This document shows, piece by piece, positions 1 through 7,719 of a DNA stretch of 64,000 nt (its first letter is position 1; the number at the start of each line of letters is the position of its first letter). This DNA is from Acidobacteriota bacterium (GTDB taxonomy: Bacteria > Acidobacteriota > Aminicenantia > Aminicenantales > Saccharicenantaceae): positions 124,001 to 188,000 of the forward strand of contig JAWSUF010000002.1 of assembly GCA_033549365.1 (NCBI GenBank), read 5' to 3'. The position numbers and the translations under genes were made by a program. The notes beneath the pieces are model-generated. The model saw only the letters and a program-made list of their open reading frames with translations, had not been told where the DNA came from and did not search any database.

Positions 1-318
1 ACAAGGCCCGGCAAAGAACTCTATGTCACGCTGACCCGGAAAATACCCCGGCCTCTGAAGCCGATGCAGGCCCGGGAAATCGTCGAGGACATGTTGACCT
101 GGGGCGTCGTTGTGAACGACGGCGAATCGGTTCTCATGGCCGTCGATCTCGAAGGCCGGGAAAAGCTCTCGTTTTGGGATGCCCTCGTGGCTGCGGCGGC
201 GGTGCGCGGCGGCGCCGCCGTGCTTCTTTCCGAAGACCTGACCTCCGGCCGAACTCTCGCCGGCGTCAAAATCAAAAACCCATTTATGTCAAGACCTGAC
301 GAACCGGATCAGACTTGA
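1..318 (+). CDS. PIN-domain protein, C-terminal part (5' end outside window)
   Basis: The frame is open from base 1 and ends in TGA at 316-318, so only the last 105 codons are visible. The segment LSFWDALVAAAA followed by a hydrophobic stretch and LLSEDL is the typical end of a PIN-domain (VapC-type) ribonuclease: the WDAL aspartate and the SEDL aspartate match the third and fourth acidic positions of the Mg-binding site. The family normally acts as the toxin of a toxin-antitoxin pair, with the antitoxin gene just upstream, here outside the window. The -35 box of the next gene overlaps this stop codon. Toxin identity is inferred from the C-terminal half only. Confidence 0.7.
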   Translation, partial: TRPGKELYVTLTRKIPRPLKPMQAREIVEDMLTWGVVVNDGESVLMAVDLEGREKLSFWDALVAAAAVRGGAAVLLSEDLTSGRTLAGVKIKNPFMSRPDEPDQT

Positions 319-343
319 CAATAAAACCATTAGGGAATATATT
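315..343 (+). promoter_or_regulatory. Strong sigma-70-type promoter for the first ATPase gene
   Basis: TTGACA (315-320) and TATATT (338-343) are separated by 17 bases. The predicted transcription start is near 350, leaving a leader of about 30 nt before the ATG at 380. The -35 overlaps the stop of the PIN gene. Confidence 0.7.
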
Positions 344-380
344 CCTTATTGGTAATACTAATATGGAGAATGTTCCATAA
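334..380 (+). promoter_or_regulatory. Two dyads over the -10 and leader (candidate operator)
   Basis: A perfect 12-bp palindrome GGAATATATTCC (334-345) covers the -10 box, and a second dyad TATGGA-N6-TCCATA (363-380) ends at the start codon. Both contain GGA...TCC half-sites, which suggests a repressor site for a local regulator or an upstream toxin-antitoxin pair. The operator role is inference. Confidence 0.4.
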
Positions 381-1540
381 TGGATATTCTGCCGAGGCTC
401 TTGAACATCAAGCTCCCGGCGAGGCAATCCGCCTTCCTGTGGGGGCCCAGGAAAACGGGAAAATCCACCTTCTTGAAACATGCGTTTCCTTCAAGCGTGG
501 TGTTCGATTTTCTCAAAACGGATGTCGCCCTCGACTTCACCAAACGACCCGCCCTTCTCCGGGAGCAAATCCTGGCCAAAGATCCGGAATCCCTCAAAAA
601 TCCGATCATTCTGGATGAGGTTCAAAAAGTGCCCGGCGTTTTGGACGAGGTCCACGGACTGATCGAGAGTCACGGCCTTCGTTTCATTCTTTGCGGATCG
701 AGCGCCCGGAAATTGAAGAGGGGAAAAGCGAACCTTCTTGGCGGGCGGGCTTGGCGATACGAGATGTTCCCTCTGGTCACATCCGAACTCGAGGACTTCG
801 ACCTGCTCAAAGCCCTGAACCGGGGGATGATTCCCAGCCATTACTTCCAGGAGACTTATCGAAAATCTCTTTCGGGCTATATTCAGGATTATCTAAAAGA
901 AGAGGTCTTCGCCGAGGGGTTGACCCGGAACATCCCGGGCTTTGCCAGGTTCTTTGACGCCATGGGCGCCTCTCACGGGGAGTTGCTCAATTTTGCGAAT
1001 ATCGGCCGCGATGCCGGGATTGACGCCAAAACGGTCCGGGAATACTTCCAGATCCTTGTGGATACGCTCCTGGGGCGGATGGTCGAACCGTTCACCAAAA
1101 AAACATCGCGGCAGATCCTGACCAAGGCGGTTAAATTTTATCTCTTCGATGTCGGTGTTGCCGGGGCCGTCATCAAGCGCCATGTCCCGGAAGAACGCGG
1201 GTCGGGCTTCGGGCGGGCCTTCGAACACTTCATCCTTATGGAACTTGCGGCTCATGCCTCGTATCGGGATCTGCATTATCCCATCCGGTACTGGAGAACA
1301 AAAACCGGCCATGAAGTGGATTTCGTGCTGGGCGACGGCGAAGCGGCGGTCGAGGTCAAGGGAAGCCGCCGCGTCGACTCGAATGAACTGAAGTCGCTCG
1401 ACGTGTTTCTGGATGAATATGGGCCGAAGAGTGCGATTGTCGTCTGCAACGAAAGGGAAGAGCGCCGGGTCGGCCGCATCCGGGTGATGCCCTGGCGCAG
1501 GTTCCTCTCTGAGCTCTGGGACGGCAAAATCATCCGCTGA
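380..1540 (+). CDS. AAA ATPase with C-terminal DUF4143 domain
   Basis: 386 aa. N-terminal P-loop NTPase: Walker A GPRKTGKST at residues 22-30, Walker B IILDEVQ at 76-82 and a sensor-like FILCGSSARKL at 102-112. The C-terminal part is DUF4143, which has a restriction-nuclease-like core; the segment around 315-333 shows the D...ExK spacing (EVDF then EVKG). These proteins are common in genome-variable regions and their cellular role is unknown. Start ATG 380 sits behind GGAGA and a good promoter. It is convergent with a second member of the same family (10 bp between stop codons). Family certain, function unknown. Confidence 0.88.
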   Translation: MDILPRLLNIKLPARQSAFLWGPRKTGKSTFLKHAFPSSVVFDFLKTDVALDFTKRPALLREQILAKDPESLKNPIILDEVQKVPGVLDEVHGLIESHGLRFILCGSSARKLKRGKANLLGGRAWRYEMFPLVTSELEDFDLLKALNRGMIPSHYFQETYRKSLSGYIQDYLKEEVFAEGLTRNIPGFARFFDAMGASHGELLNFANIGRDAGIDAKTVREYFQILVDTLLGRMVEPFTKKTSRQILTKAVKFYLFDVGVAGAVIKRHVPEERGSGFGRAFEHFILMELAAHASYRDLHYPIRYWRTKTGHEVDFVLGDGEAAVEVKGSRRVDSNELKSLDVFLDEYGPKSAIVVCNEREERRVGRIRVMPWRRFLSELWDGKIIR

Positions 1541-1549
1541 CCCGGCCGC

Positions 1550-2896
1550 TCATCCTCTCTCGATCATCCAGCGGATGTAGGCCTGCAATTCTCCGGCGAG
1601 GCAATAAGGAAGGTTGAGGAGGGTAAATGGCTTGCCTTCGGAGGTTTTCGTTCGCGCAAGCTCCAAGGGGCCCGCGTAAAGTCGGACGGCAAACTCATGG
1701 GGGCACCTGTTCATGAACTGGTGGAGCGACTTCAGCGTGCCCTTGGCTCCGGCCTTGACCTCGACAGGAACGGCGAGGCTTCCATGTTGGAGAACGAAAT
1801 CGACTTCAGCAGGAGCTTGGCTTTTTTCCCGCACCCAGAAAACAGGCTTGCCGTGGTGGGGATCGACGGCGATCAGCTCCTGACCGACAATCATTTCCGC
1901 AATCCGGCCACGATAGAAAGAATAAAGATCGGGATACTCGAAGTAGTGCCCTTGGATGCCGGCCGAAAAGTTGATCAGACCGATATCCAGGAACAGCAGC
2001 TTGGGCGATTTTCGACGGTCGGGAACGAGAGGAATCTCCGTCGATGTCGTGGGTGCGAGGAGGTGAAGGAGCATGGCTTGTTCAAGAGTCTTTAAAGACT
2101 CGCCGGCCTCCCGCGAGCGGTAGTTCGATTTGCCGAAACCCGCGAACTTGATCCGCTCGCCGGCTTCCAGGGGGGCCGCTTCGAGACAATGGCGGATGAC
2201 ACGCTTCATGGTCTCGTTTCGGGCATACTTGGGAATGTCGTCCAGAAAGGATGTCCACAAAGAGCGGTAAAGAGGCGCGAGAGCCACGCTGTCGCGATGT
2301 TCGGCATATCGAGCGACGATTTCGGGCATGCCGCCGACAAGAGCAAATCGGTGAAATAAATTCATGAGCCCGCCCAAGGCGTATTCAGGGGCGGGAATGG
2401 TGTCCAGGGCTTCGAGGACATGGGCTTCGCCTGTGGCGCCAAGAAACTCTCTGAAGGTCAGGGGGTGCATCAGAGCGTATTCAACTCTTCCCACAGGAAT
2501 GCCGATCTGTTTCTGAGTCAGGGCGACCTCGAGAAGTGAGCCGGCCGCAATCACGTGAACACCGGGGAGTTCTTCAAAGAAATAACGCAGGGAGGTCACG
2601 GCTTCGGGAGAGTTCTGAATCTCATCGAGAAAAAGAAGAGTGCGGCCTTGAATGCTCGGAAGCCCTTTGAAAAACCTGATGGCTTGCATGAGTTCAGAGG
2701 GAGCTAGGGATCGGGAGAACAGCCCGGCCTCTTCGGGTTTCTCGAGGTTGAGAGAGATAAACTGGTCGTAAACCGGTGAAAACAGCCGAACGGCCGTGGT
2801 CTTTCCGACCTGACGAGCGCCCCGAAGAATAAGGGGTTTGCGATCCGATTGGCTCTTCCATTCGTGAAGTCTGCGAAGTATTGCTCTTTCAAACAT
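1550..2896 (-). CDS. AAA ATPase with C-terminal DUF4143 domain (second copy)
   Basis: 448 aa. Walker A GARQVGKTT at residues 26-34, Walker B LLFLDEIQ at 87-94, and an AAGSLLE sensor segment. The DUF4143 part carries EVDFVLQHGSLAVPVEVK, the PD-(D/E)xK-like core. It belongs to a longer subgroup than the 386-aa neighbour and is not a recent duplicate: sequence similarity is confined to the family motifs. The start ATG at 2896 follows AGAGGGA and its own promoter. The gene lies back to back with a degraded third ATPase. Cellular role not known. Confidence 0.88.
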   Translation of the reverse strand: MFERAILRRLHEWKSQSDRKPLILRGARQVGKTTAVRLFSPVYDQFISLNLEKPEEAGLFSRSLAPSELMQAIRFFKGLPSIQGRTLLFLDEIQNSPEAVTSLRYFFEELPGVHVIAAGSLLEVALTQKQIGIPVGRVEYALMHPLTFREFLGATGEAHVLEALDTIPAPEYALGGLMNLFHRFALVGGMPEIVARYAEHRDSVALAPLYRSLWTSFLDDIPKYARNETMKRVIRHCLEAAPLEAGERIKFAGFGKSNYRSREAGESLKTLEQAMLLHLLAPTTSTEIPLVPDRRKSPKLLFLDIGLINFSAGIQGHYFEYPDLYSFYRGRIAEMIVGQELIAVDPHHGKPVFWVREKSQAPAEVDFVLQHGSLAVPVEVKAGAKGTLKSLHQFMNRCPHEFAVRLYAGPLELARTKTSEGKPFTLLNLPYCLAGELQAYIRWMIERG

Positions 2897-2916
2897 TTGT
2901 CCCTCTTTGACACGAT

Positions 2917-2946
2917 ATTTTATTCGGAGTTCTGTTTAATAGTCAA
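2917..2946 (-). promoter_or_regulatory. Promoter of the second ATPase gene
   Basis: On the minus strand, TTGACT (2946-2941) and TAAAAT (2922-2917) are 18 bases apart, with AGAGGGA just before the ATG at 2896. The -35 overlaps the first of two 11-bp direct repeats, which could be operator half-sites. Confidence 0.6.
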
Positions 2947-2988
2947 GGGTGTTTTGATAAAAATATGTATCATAATAAAGGGTGTTTT
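2945..2988. repeat. 11-bp direct repeat, two copies 33 bp apart
   Basis: AAGGGTGTTTT occurs at 2945-2955 and 2978-2988, a 33-bp period that is close to three helical turns. The DNA between is AT-rich. The position upstream of and overlapping the -35 of the 2896 gene suggests a regulatory site. It is part of the long gene-poor stretch 2897-3403, which also holds a 77-bp repeat and an ATPase remnant. Confidence 0.45.
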
Positions 2989-3008
2989 AACGAAACGCCC
3001 TCCCCGCT

Positions 3009-3085
3009 CAGACTGCTTAAAGTAGCTGATATTAAGCGATATACGCTGTTTTGGCCTGCTTGGGCTGCTTGAAGTGTCAGATAAT
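3009..3085 (+). repeat. 77-bp bipartite intergenic repeat, copy 1
   Basis: Contains two half-units related to GGCTGCTG.AAGT...TGATAAT, starting 51 bp apart. Aligned without gaps to the minus-strand copy at 14125-14049, about 52 of 77 positions match by hand count. Another copy lies at 11924-12000. It does not code for anything recognisable. Confidence 0.6.
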
Positions 3086-3092
3086 AAAGAAA

Positions 3093-3281
3093 TTACTCGC
3101 GGCCCAGCATAGATCCATGTTTAATTCGGTAATCATGGACGACTTCCTGATTGAAATAGGACATGAAGATTTCAGGACGACACCCGGGAACCCCCCCGAA
3201 GGTCAGGTATTCCTCGTAAAGTGGAATGACGGTGTCCGCCAGGAGGGGGGTTATCTTTGACAGGGCTTGTCGGAAAATGTT
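3093..3281 (-). pseudogene. Remnant of a third AAA/DUF4143 ATPase, frameshifted
   Basis: The minus-strand frame from about 3281 reads FRQALSKITPLL then IPLYEEYLTFGG, a segment typical of DUF4143-type ATPases. The frame then breaks in a run of seven G (C7 on the plus strand, 3191-3197). Removing one G gives TFGGFPGVVLK, the canonical continuation, so this looks like a one-base insertion in a decayed gene. No Walker motifs and no DUF4143 nuclease-like end remain, and the upstream side is cut off by the Mrp operon. Confidence 0.65.
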
Positions 3282-3403
3282 ATTTTCCCTATCTTGACGG
3301 CGCGCTTCGCCGGCCCGACCGGCGCATCCGCCGGGACGAGGACCGCGACGTGGATATCGACGAAAAAGAAGAAATCCGGACTGTGGAAAAAGCCTGCGGG
3401 CCG

Positions 3404-4012
3404 ATGCGCTCCGGGACGGGCTTTTTTCGCGTCCTGCGCTTTCCATCCCGGCGGGCGGCCTATGTCTTCTACCGCAACATGGCCGTCCAGTTTGCGCTCC
3501 TCATGGGCCTCTGGCTCCTCCTGAGCGGCCACTACGACGCGTTTCACATCGGGGCCGGCATCGCCTCGGCCCTGCTCGTCACGGCCGTCAATTTCCGACT
3601 GAACAAGTTTTTCTTCATTCGCGACGATCTCTGCCAGTCCGCCCCGATCCGCGTCCGGCGGCTCTTCATTTACATCCCCTGGCTCCTCTGGCAGATCGTC
3701 ATCTCCTCCATTCAGGTGGCGGCGGTGGTTCTCCATCCCAAGCTTCCGGCCGATCCGGCCCTCATCCGCTTCCGGACAAAGCTCCCGACCACGGCTTCCC
3801 GGGTCATCCTGGCCAATTCCATCACCCTCACCCCCGGCACGCTGACCGTCGAACTCGACGGCGAAGCCTTCTTTGTCCACGCCCTGACCGACTTTTCCTT
3901 CACCGGCATCGCCGACGGCTCCCTCCCGGGACAGGTGGCCCGTCTCTACGACAAGAAACCGGGCCAGATCGTCAGCCGTCTCCGGGTTTTCAAGACGACG
4001 AGGCGGACCTGA
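3404..4012 (+). CDS. mrpE: Mrp-type Na+/H+ antiporter subunit E
   Basis: 202 aa from ATG 3404; the family is usually about 160 aa. Membrane segments are seen near residues 26-45, 50-68 and 90-115, followed by a soluble domain with SRVILANSITLTPGTLTVELDG, the MrpE/MnhE signature. It is the first gene of a ten-gene antiporter operon, and the next ORF starts on its stop codon (TGATG). The start is uncertain: the frame is open from TTG 3257, which has an AGGAGG upstream, and there are later starts at GTG 3383 and ATG 3479. The 3257 start would run antisense through the ATPase remnant and add a charged non-conserved extension, so I prefer 3404. Confidence 0.85.
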   Translation: MRSGTGFFRVLRFPSRRAAYVFYRNMAVQFALLMGLWLLLSGHYDAFHIGAGIASALLVTAVNFRLNKFFFIRDDLCQSAPIRVRRLFIYIPWLLWQIVISSIQVAAVVLHPKLPADPALIRFRTKLPTTASRVILANSITLTPGTLTVELDGEAFFVHALTDFSFTGIADGSLPGQVARLYDKKPGQIVSRLRVFKTTRRT

Positions 4013-4284
4013 TGGAACGATATTTCGTCTATCTCGGCGTCCTCCTGACCGTCATCATCCTCATTCCGCTCTACCGCGTTCTCCGCGGCCCGACGCTCTT
4101 CGACCGGATGCTCGGCGCCGGCGCCTTCGGGACAAAGACCATGGTCCTTGTCGTCGTCGTCGGCTTCATTTTTGACCGCCTCGACATGTTCATTGATATC
4201 ACCCTGGCCTATGCCGTTCTCAATTTCATCGGGACGATCGCCGTGGCCCGCTACCTGGGCGCGATGGTGAGAAGAAGGAAGTGA
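4012..4284 (+). CDS. mrpF: Mrp-type Na+/H+ antiporter subunit F
   Basis: 90 aa with three membrane helices. The segment RVLRGPTLFDRMLGAG is the MrpF/MnhF hallmark, and the helix around DITLAYAVLNFIGTIAVARYL closes the domain. The small hydrophobic subunit sits in the membrane arm beside E and G. The start codon overlaps the mrpE stop by one base and its own stop overlaps mrpG the same way, so E, F and G are probably translationally coupled. Confidence 0.92.
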   Translation: MERYFVYLGVLLTVIILIPLYRVLRGPTLFDRMLGAGAFGTKTMVLVVVVGFIFDRLDMFIDITLAYAVLNFIGTIAVARYLGAMVRRRK

Positions 4285-4778
4285 TGCCCATCAATTTCAT
4301 CATTTCCAACATCATCGTCAGTGTCGGGGTGTTTTTTCTCCTCGTCGGGAGCATCGGGCTCGTCCGCCTGCCGGATTTCTACAGCCGGGCTCACGCCGTC
4401 GGCAAGAGCGACACCCTGGGCATCATTCTCGTCGTTCTCGGCCTGGTCGTCCACGAGGGGCTGTCCCTGAACAGCGTCAAGCTGGTCATGATCATGGTTT
4501 TCGTCGGACTGACCAGCCCGACGGCCACGCACGCCCTGGCCAAAGCCGCCTTCCGGTTCGGTCTGCGGCCCTGGTTCCGGTCGGAAAGTGCGGACGGGAC
4601 GCATGAAGGCGAGGATCACACCGATTCCGAATCGGTCGGCCACGAGGACGAAATGGATGGCGGCCAGGGCCTGGACGTCGAGGCCTGCGTCTGCCTCCTC
4701 CGGGATGATGCTGAGGGCGATGACGACGATGAGAACGGCGGCGGCCCGGCCTGTCCGATTAAAAGAAAGGAGCCCTGA
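4284..4778 (+). CDS. mrpG: Mrp-type antiporter subunit G with long acidic C-terminal tail
   Basis: 164 aa from ATG 4284 (SD GAAGAAGGA); a GTG three bases earlier is in frame but overlaps the mrpF end more. Residues 1-105 are a standard MrpG: three helices with GLVRLPDFYSRAHAVGKSDTLG and a helix ending in TSPTATHALAKAA. The last ~57 residues are unusual, rich in Asp, Glu and His with three Cys and a basic end. Family members normally stop near 110-125 aa. The tail might bind cations at the membrane surface; that is speculation. Confidence 0.88.
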   Translation: MPINFIISNIIVSVGVFFLLVGSIGLVRLPDFYSRAHAVGKSDTLGIILVVLGLVVHEGLSLNSVKLVMIMVFVGLTSPTATHALAKAAFRFGLRPWFRSESADGTHEGEDHTDSESVGHEDEMDGGQGLDVEACVCLLRDDAEGDDDDENGGGPACPIKRKEP

Positions 4779-5024
4779 ATGCACTGGGAACTCGAAGTCA
4801 CGCTTCTCATTTTCCTGGTGGCCTCGGCTCTCCTGGCCCTCGAGTCGCGGAATCTCCTGACCGCCGTCGTCAGCCTGACCGTGTTCAGTTTTCTTTCCGC
4901 TCTTCTCTATGTCGCCATGGGCGCCGTAGACGTCGGCTTCACCGAGGCCGTCGTCGGCGGCGGCGTGAGCGGCGTGCTGTTCGTCGTCACCATCTTCAAA
5001 ACGACAAGGAAATGCCGGGATTGA
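4779..5024 (+). CDS. MbhD-like subunit (DUF4040, C-terminal MrpA domain as a separate gene)
   Basis: 81 aa with three hydrophobic helices. The segment DVGFTEAVVGGGVSGVLFV matches the DUF4040 domain found in the C-terminal part of MrpA or as stand-alone MbhD/MbsD. In this operon the MrpA C-terminal functions are encoded separately, as in membrane-bound hydrogenase and MBS clusters. It starts at the base after the mrpG stop and overlaps the next gene by 13 bases. The symbol is left blank because naming differs between Mrp and Mbh systems. Confidence 0.82.
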   Translation: MHWELEVTLLIFLVASALLALESRNLLTAVVSLTVFSFLSALLYVAMGAVDVGFTEAVVGGGVSGVLFVVTIFKTTRKCRD

Positions 5025-5344
5025 TCAAAGCCGCCAATTTCGCCGCGCTCGCCCTGTTCGCCGGGCTGCTGATTTATGCCGCGTCGGGACTTCCGAACCG
5101 GGGCGACCCGACGGCCGTTCTGCACCGGGATACGAGCCCGGCCGGAACGCCCAACGCCCCGTCCTATTACATCCGTAACGCCTACAGGGATGCCGCGACG
5201 CCGAACATGGTCACCGTCATCCTGGCCGATTACCGGAGCTTCGACACCATGGGCGAGGAAACGGTCATCTTTGCGGCCGGACTGGCCTGCCTTCTCATCC
5301 TGCGCCGGAAGCGGAAAAATCCCAAGGGAGAAATCGAGCCGTGA
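5012..5344 (+). CDS. MbhE-like subunit (MrpA/MrpB-boundary domain)
   Basis: 110 aa: an N-terminal helix (ANFAALALFAGLLIYAAS), an exported loop with YYIRNAYRDAATPNMVTVILADYRSFDT, and a second helix ending in RRKRK. The loop motif (N..T..ILADYR.FDT.GE) is the hallmark of the MbhE / C-terminal MrpA domain. The stop codon overlaps the GTG start of mrpB (GTGA). Part of the split MrpA C-terminus in this operon. Confidence 0.82.
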   Translation: MPGLIKAANFAALALFAGLLIYAASGLPNRGDPTAVLHRDTSPAGTPNAPSYYIRNAYRDAATPNMVTVILADYRSFDTMGEETVIFAAGLACLLILRRKRKNPKGEIEP

Positions 5345-5775
5345 GGGACTACGAGACCGACGACATCGTCATCCTGGTCAGCCGCACGCTTTCGCCCTTC
5401 ATCATGCTGTTTGCGCTCTACGTCATTTTTCACGGCCATTACAGTCCGGGCGGCGGATTCCAGGGCGGCACCATGCTGGCCGCGGCCGTAATCCTCATCC
5501 GCCTGGCCGTCGGGGGTGACATCGCCCAGCTCCAGTTCCCCCGCGGTCTCGGCATGCCTCTGGGTGCGGTGGGTGTGCTGATATACTTCGGCACGGGTGT
5601 CGCGGCCATGATCGGCGGCGGCTCATTCCTGGACTATGCCTACCTGCCTCTTTCCGGTACGGCTGCGGCTCTGAGATCCCTGGGCATCCTGATTATCGAA
5701 GTCGGCGTGGGGCTTGCCGTCGTGGGCATTCTGGTCTCCATCTACGACGACATCCTCGAGGCGGGGGACAGATGA
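5341..5775 (+). CDS. mrpB: Mrp-type Na+/H+ antiporter subunit B (MnhB domain)
   Basis: 144 aa, four helices, GTG start overlapping the previous stop. The motif FHGHYSPGGGFQGGTMLAAA is the MnhB signature; the glycine-rich loop is fully present. Together with the MbhD- and MbhE-like genes it rebuilds what MrpA plus MrpB provide in Bacillus. The stop overlaps the mrpC start (ATGA). Confidence 0.92.
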   Translation: MRDYETDDIVILVSRTLSPFIMLFALYVIFHGHYSPGGGFQGGTMLAAAVILIRLAVGGDIAQLQFPRGLGMPLGAVGVLIYFGTGVAAMIGGGSFLDYAYLPLSGTAAALRSLGILIIEVGVGLAVVGILVSIYDDILEAGDR

Positions 5776-6185
5776 CGGGCTTGGAATTCTTTGTCGGCCA
5801 CTATGCCTACTGGTTTGTGGTCATCCTGCTCGTTCTCGGCCTCTACGGCATGATCGTCAAGCGCAATCTGGTCAAGAAGCTCATCGGCATGACCATCTTC
5901 CAGGCGGCCGTCATCATCTTTTTCATATCGAGCGCGGTCAAGAAGGAGGCCACGATCCCGATCGTCGACAAGGTCGTTGGAACGGCCGAATCGGGGTTTT
6001 ACGTCAATCCACTCCAGCACACGCTCATGCTGACGGCCATCGTGGTTGGCGTGGCCACGGCCGGTGTCGGCTATGCCCTGCTGGTCACCATTTACCGGCG
6101 CTATCGAACGCTCAATGAGCCCGAGCTCATGGAACGCATGAGACGGGAGGACGAGGCTTCGGAATGGGAGGAGGAGGATGCCTGA
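5772..6185 (+). CDS. mrpC: Mrp-type Na+/H+ antiporter subunit C (NuoK homologue)
   Basis: 137 aa with three helices. The segments GLYGMIVKRNLVKKLIGMTIFQ and NPLQHTLMLTAIVVGVATAGVGYALL correspond to the NuoK/MnhC fold; the glutamate in membrane helices that NuoK uses is replaced as in other MrpC proteins. The charged C-terminal tail (RREDEASEWEEED) overlaps mrpD by 8 bases. It links the antiporter-like subunits to the small subunits in the membrane arm. Confidence 0.9.
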   Translation: MTGLEFFVGHYAYWFVVILLVLGLYGMIVKRNLVKKLIGMTIFQAAVIIFFISSAVKKEATIPIVDKVVGTAESGFYVNPLQHTLMLTAIVVGVATAGVGYALLVTIYRRYRTLNEPELMERMRREDEASEWEEEDA

Positions 6186-7719
6186 CGCTCCTGTGATGCC
6201 CGTCCTCATTCTGCTTGCGGGCGCCGTCATTCTCCCGCTTGTCACGCTCGTTGCGAAGCGGGCGGCCGCCGGGATCGCTCTTTTTGCGGCCGCTTCGGCG
6301 ACGGCCTTCTCCGTTCTCAACATGGTCCGGGTGCTGGATGAAGGGCGGATCCGCTATCTTATGGCCGGATGGCCGCCGCCCATCGGCATCGAATATGTCC
6401 TCGACCCGCTCTCAGCTTTCGTGATCCTGGTCATCAACGCCGTCGCCCTGACCGTGCTCGTGCATGCGCGCCTGTCCGTCCGGGCCGAAATCCGCGGCGA
6501 GAATCGCGATGTTCCTTACTACGCCCTGGTTCTTCTCATGCTCTGCGGATTCAACGGCATCGTCGCGACGGGCGATTTTTTCAACCTCTATGTCTGGCTC
6601 GAAATCAGCTCGTTGGCGCTCTACGGGCTCATCGCCGCCGGCGACCGCGGCTCGCCCGTGGCCGCCTTCCGTTATCTCATCATGGGGGCGATCGGCGCCT
6701 CGTTCTATCTTCTGGGTGTGGGCTTCGTCTTTGTCATGACGGGATCTCTCAACATGGCCGACCTGGCCGCGATCCTGCCTCACGTGCGGACCGAACCGCC
6801 CGTCATTGTGGGGCTGGTTCTGATGGTCACGGGAATGTCCGTCAAGATGGCCCTCTTTCCGCTCCACGGATGGCTGCCCGAGGCCTACACCCGGGCTCCG
6901 TCGTCGGCTTCGGCCCTGATCGCGCCGACCGGGACAAAGGTCGGAGCCTACGTCCTCATCCGCGTGCTGTTTTTTGTCTTCGGCGCGGAGTTTGCGGCCC
7001 GGACACTTCCCGTGACCTCGGCGATCGGCTGGCTGGCCGCCATGGCCGTCATTTACGGTTCGGTGATGGCCATCGCCCAGAAGGAGTTGAAGAGGATGCT
7101 GGCCTTCAGCTCGGTCGCTCAGGTCGGTTACATCGGGATCGGCATCGGGCTGGCCTCGCCGCTGGGGATCGTCGGCGCCGTGCTCCACGTGCTGAACCAC
7201 GCCGTCATGAAGGCTCTGCTCTTCCTCGTGGCCGGATCGTTCCGGCTGAGGCTCGGGCATTCGCGGATCGACCGCCTCGACGTTTCGGTGCGGCGGAAGA
7301 TGCCCTGGACGACGGCCGCCTTAACCGTGGGCGCCCTGTCCATGGTCGGCGTGCCGCCTCTGGCCGGCTTCTTCAGCAAGTGGTACCTGGCCCTGGGCTC
7401 CGTCCAGGCGGGGAACTGGATCTTTCTGGCCGTGATCCTGGTGAGCAGTTTGCTGAACGCCGTCTATTTCTTCCGCGTCATCGAACGCCTCTACATGGAG
7501 AAGGCGGAGAAGGGAGAGGCGGCGGGCGGAGCCGTGAGTGCTGATAAGGCGGGTGCTGCGCCGGGAACGAACGGCGTCGAGGCGGCGGCCGGCGACATGC
7601 CGCCTTCCATGCTTGGGCCGGTTCTCGTTCTGGCTGCGGCGCTTCTTGCGCTCGGGCTGTTCAACGCCTTCCTCGTCAAGGGCGTCATCATGAAAATCCT
7701 TCCGCCGGGGTTGATGTGA
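6178..7719 (+). CDS. mrpD: Mrp-type antiporter subunit D (NuoN/M-like), first copy
   Basis: 513 aa, about 14 helices, with a GGAGGAGG ribosome site. Proton_antipo_M fold: the TM5 glutamate is E142 (YVWLEISSLALYG) and the TM7 lysine is K223 (SVKMALFPLHGWLP). A further Lys is present in FFSKWYL. A polar insert of about 40 residues (460-500, rich in Ala, Gly, Glu) separates the last two helices. These charged residues form the ion-translocation path in MrpA/MrpD and complex I. The stop overlaps the next start (TGATG). Confidence 0.92.
   Translation: MPDAPVMPVLILLAGAVILPLVTLVAKRAAAGIALFAAASATAFSVLNMVRVLDEGRIRYLMAGWPPPIGIEYVLDPLSAFVILVINAVALTVLVHARLSVRAEIRGENRDVPYYALVLLMLCGFNGIVATGDFFNLYVWLEISSLALYGLIAAGDRGSPVAAFRYLIMGAIGASFYLLGVGFVFVMTGSLNMADLAAILPHVRTEPPVIVGLVLMVTGMSVKMALFPLHGWLPEAYTRAPSSASALIAPTGTKVGAYVLIRVLFFVFGAEFAARTLPVTSAIGWLAAMAVIYGSVMAIAQKELKRMLAFSSVAQVGYIGIGIGLASPLGIVGAVLHVLNHAVMKALLFLVAGSFRLRLGHSRIDRLDVSVRRKMPWTTAALTVGALSMVGVPPLAGFFSKWYLALGSVQAGNWIFLAVILVSSLLNAVYFFRVIERLYMEKAEKGEAAGGAVSADKAGAAPGTNGVEAAAGDMPPSMLGPVLVLAAALLALGLFNAFLVKGVIMKILPPGLM

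Noticed and set aside
2945-2988. CRISPR-like spacing of the 11-bp direct repeat
   Set aside because: Only two short copies and no third unit or cas gene; better explained as a regulatory site.
3257-3403. N-terminal extension of MrpE from TTG 3257 with an AGGAGG
   Set aside because: The added residues are charged, not conserved in the family, and run through the antisense of an ATPase remnant. The SD-like sequence is partly explained by that remnant.
4251-4784. Hydrophobic antisense frame opposite the mrpG tail that looks like membrane helices
   Set aside because: Asp/Glu codons read backwards become Val, Ile and Leu codons, so an acidic tail always gives a hydrophobic antisense frame. No start signal was seen.
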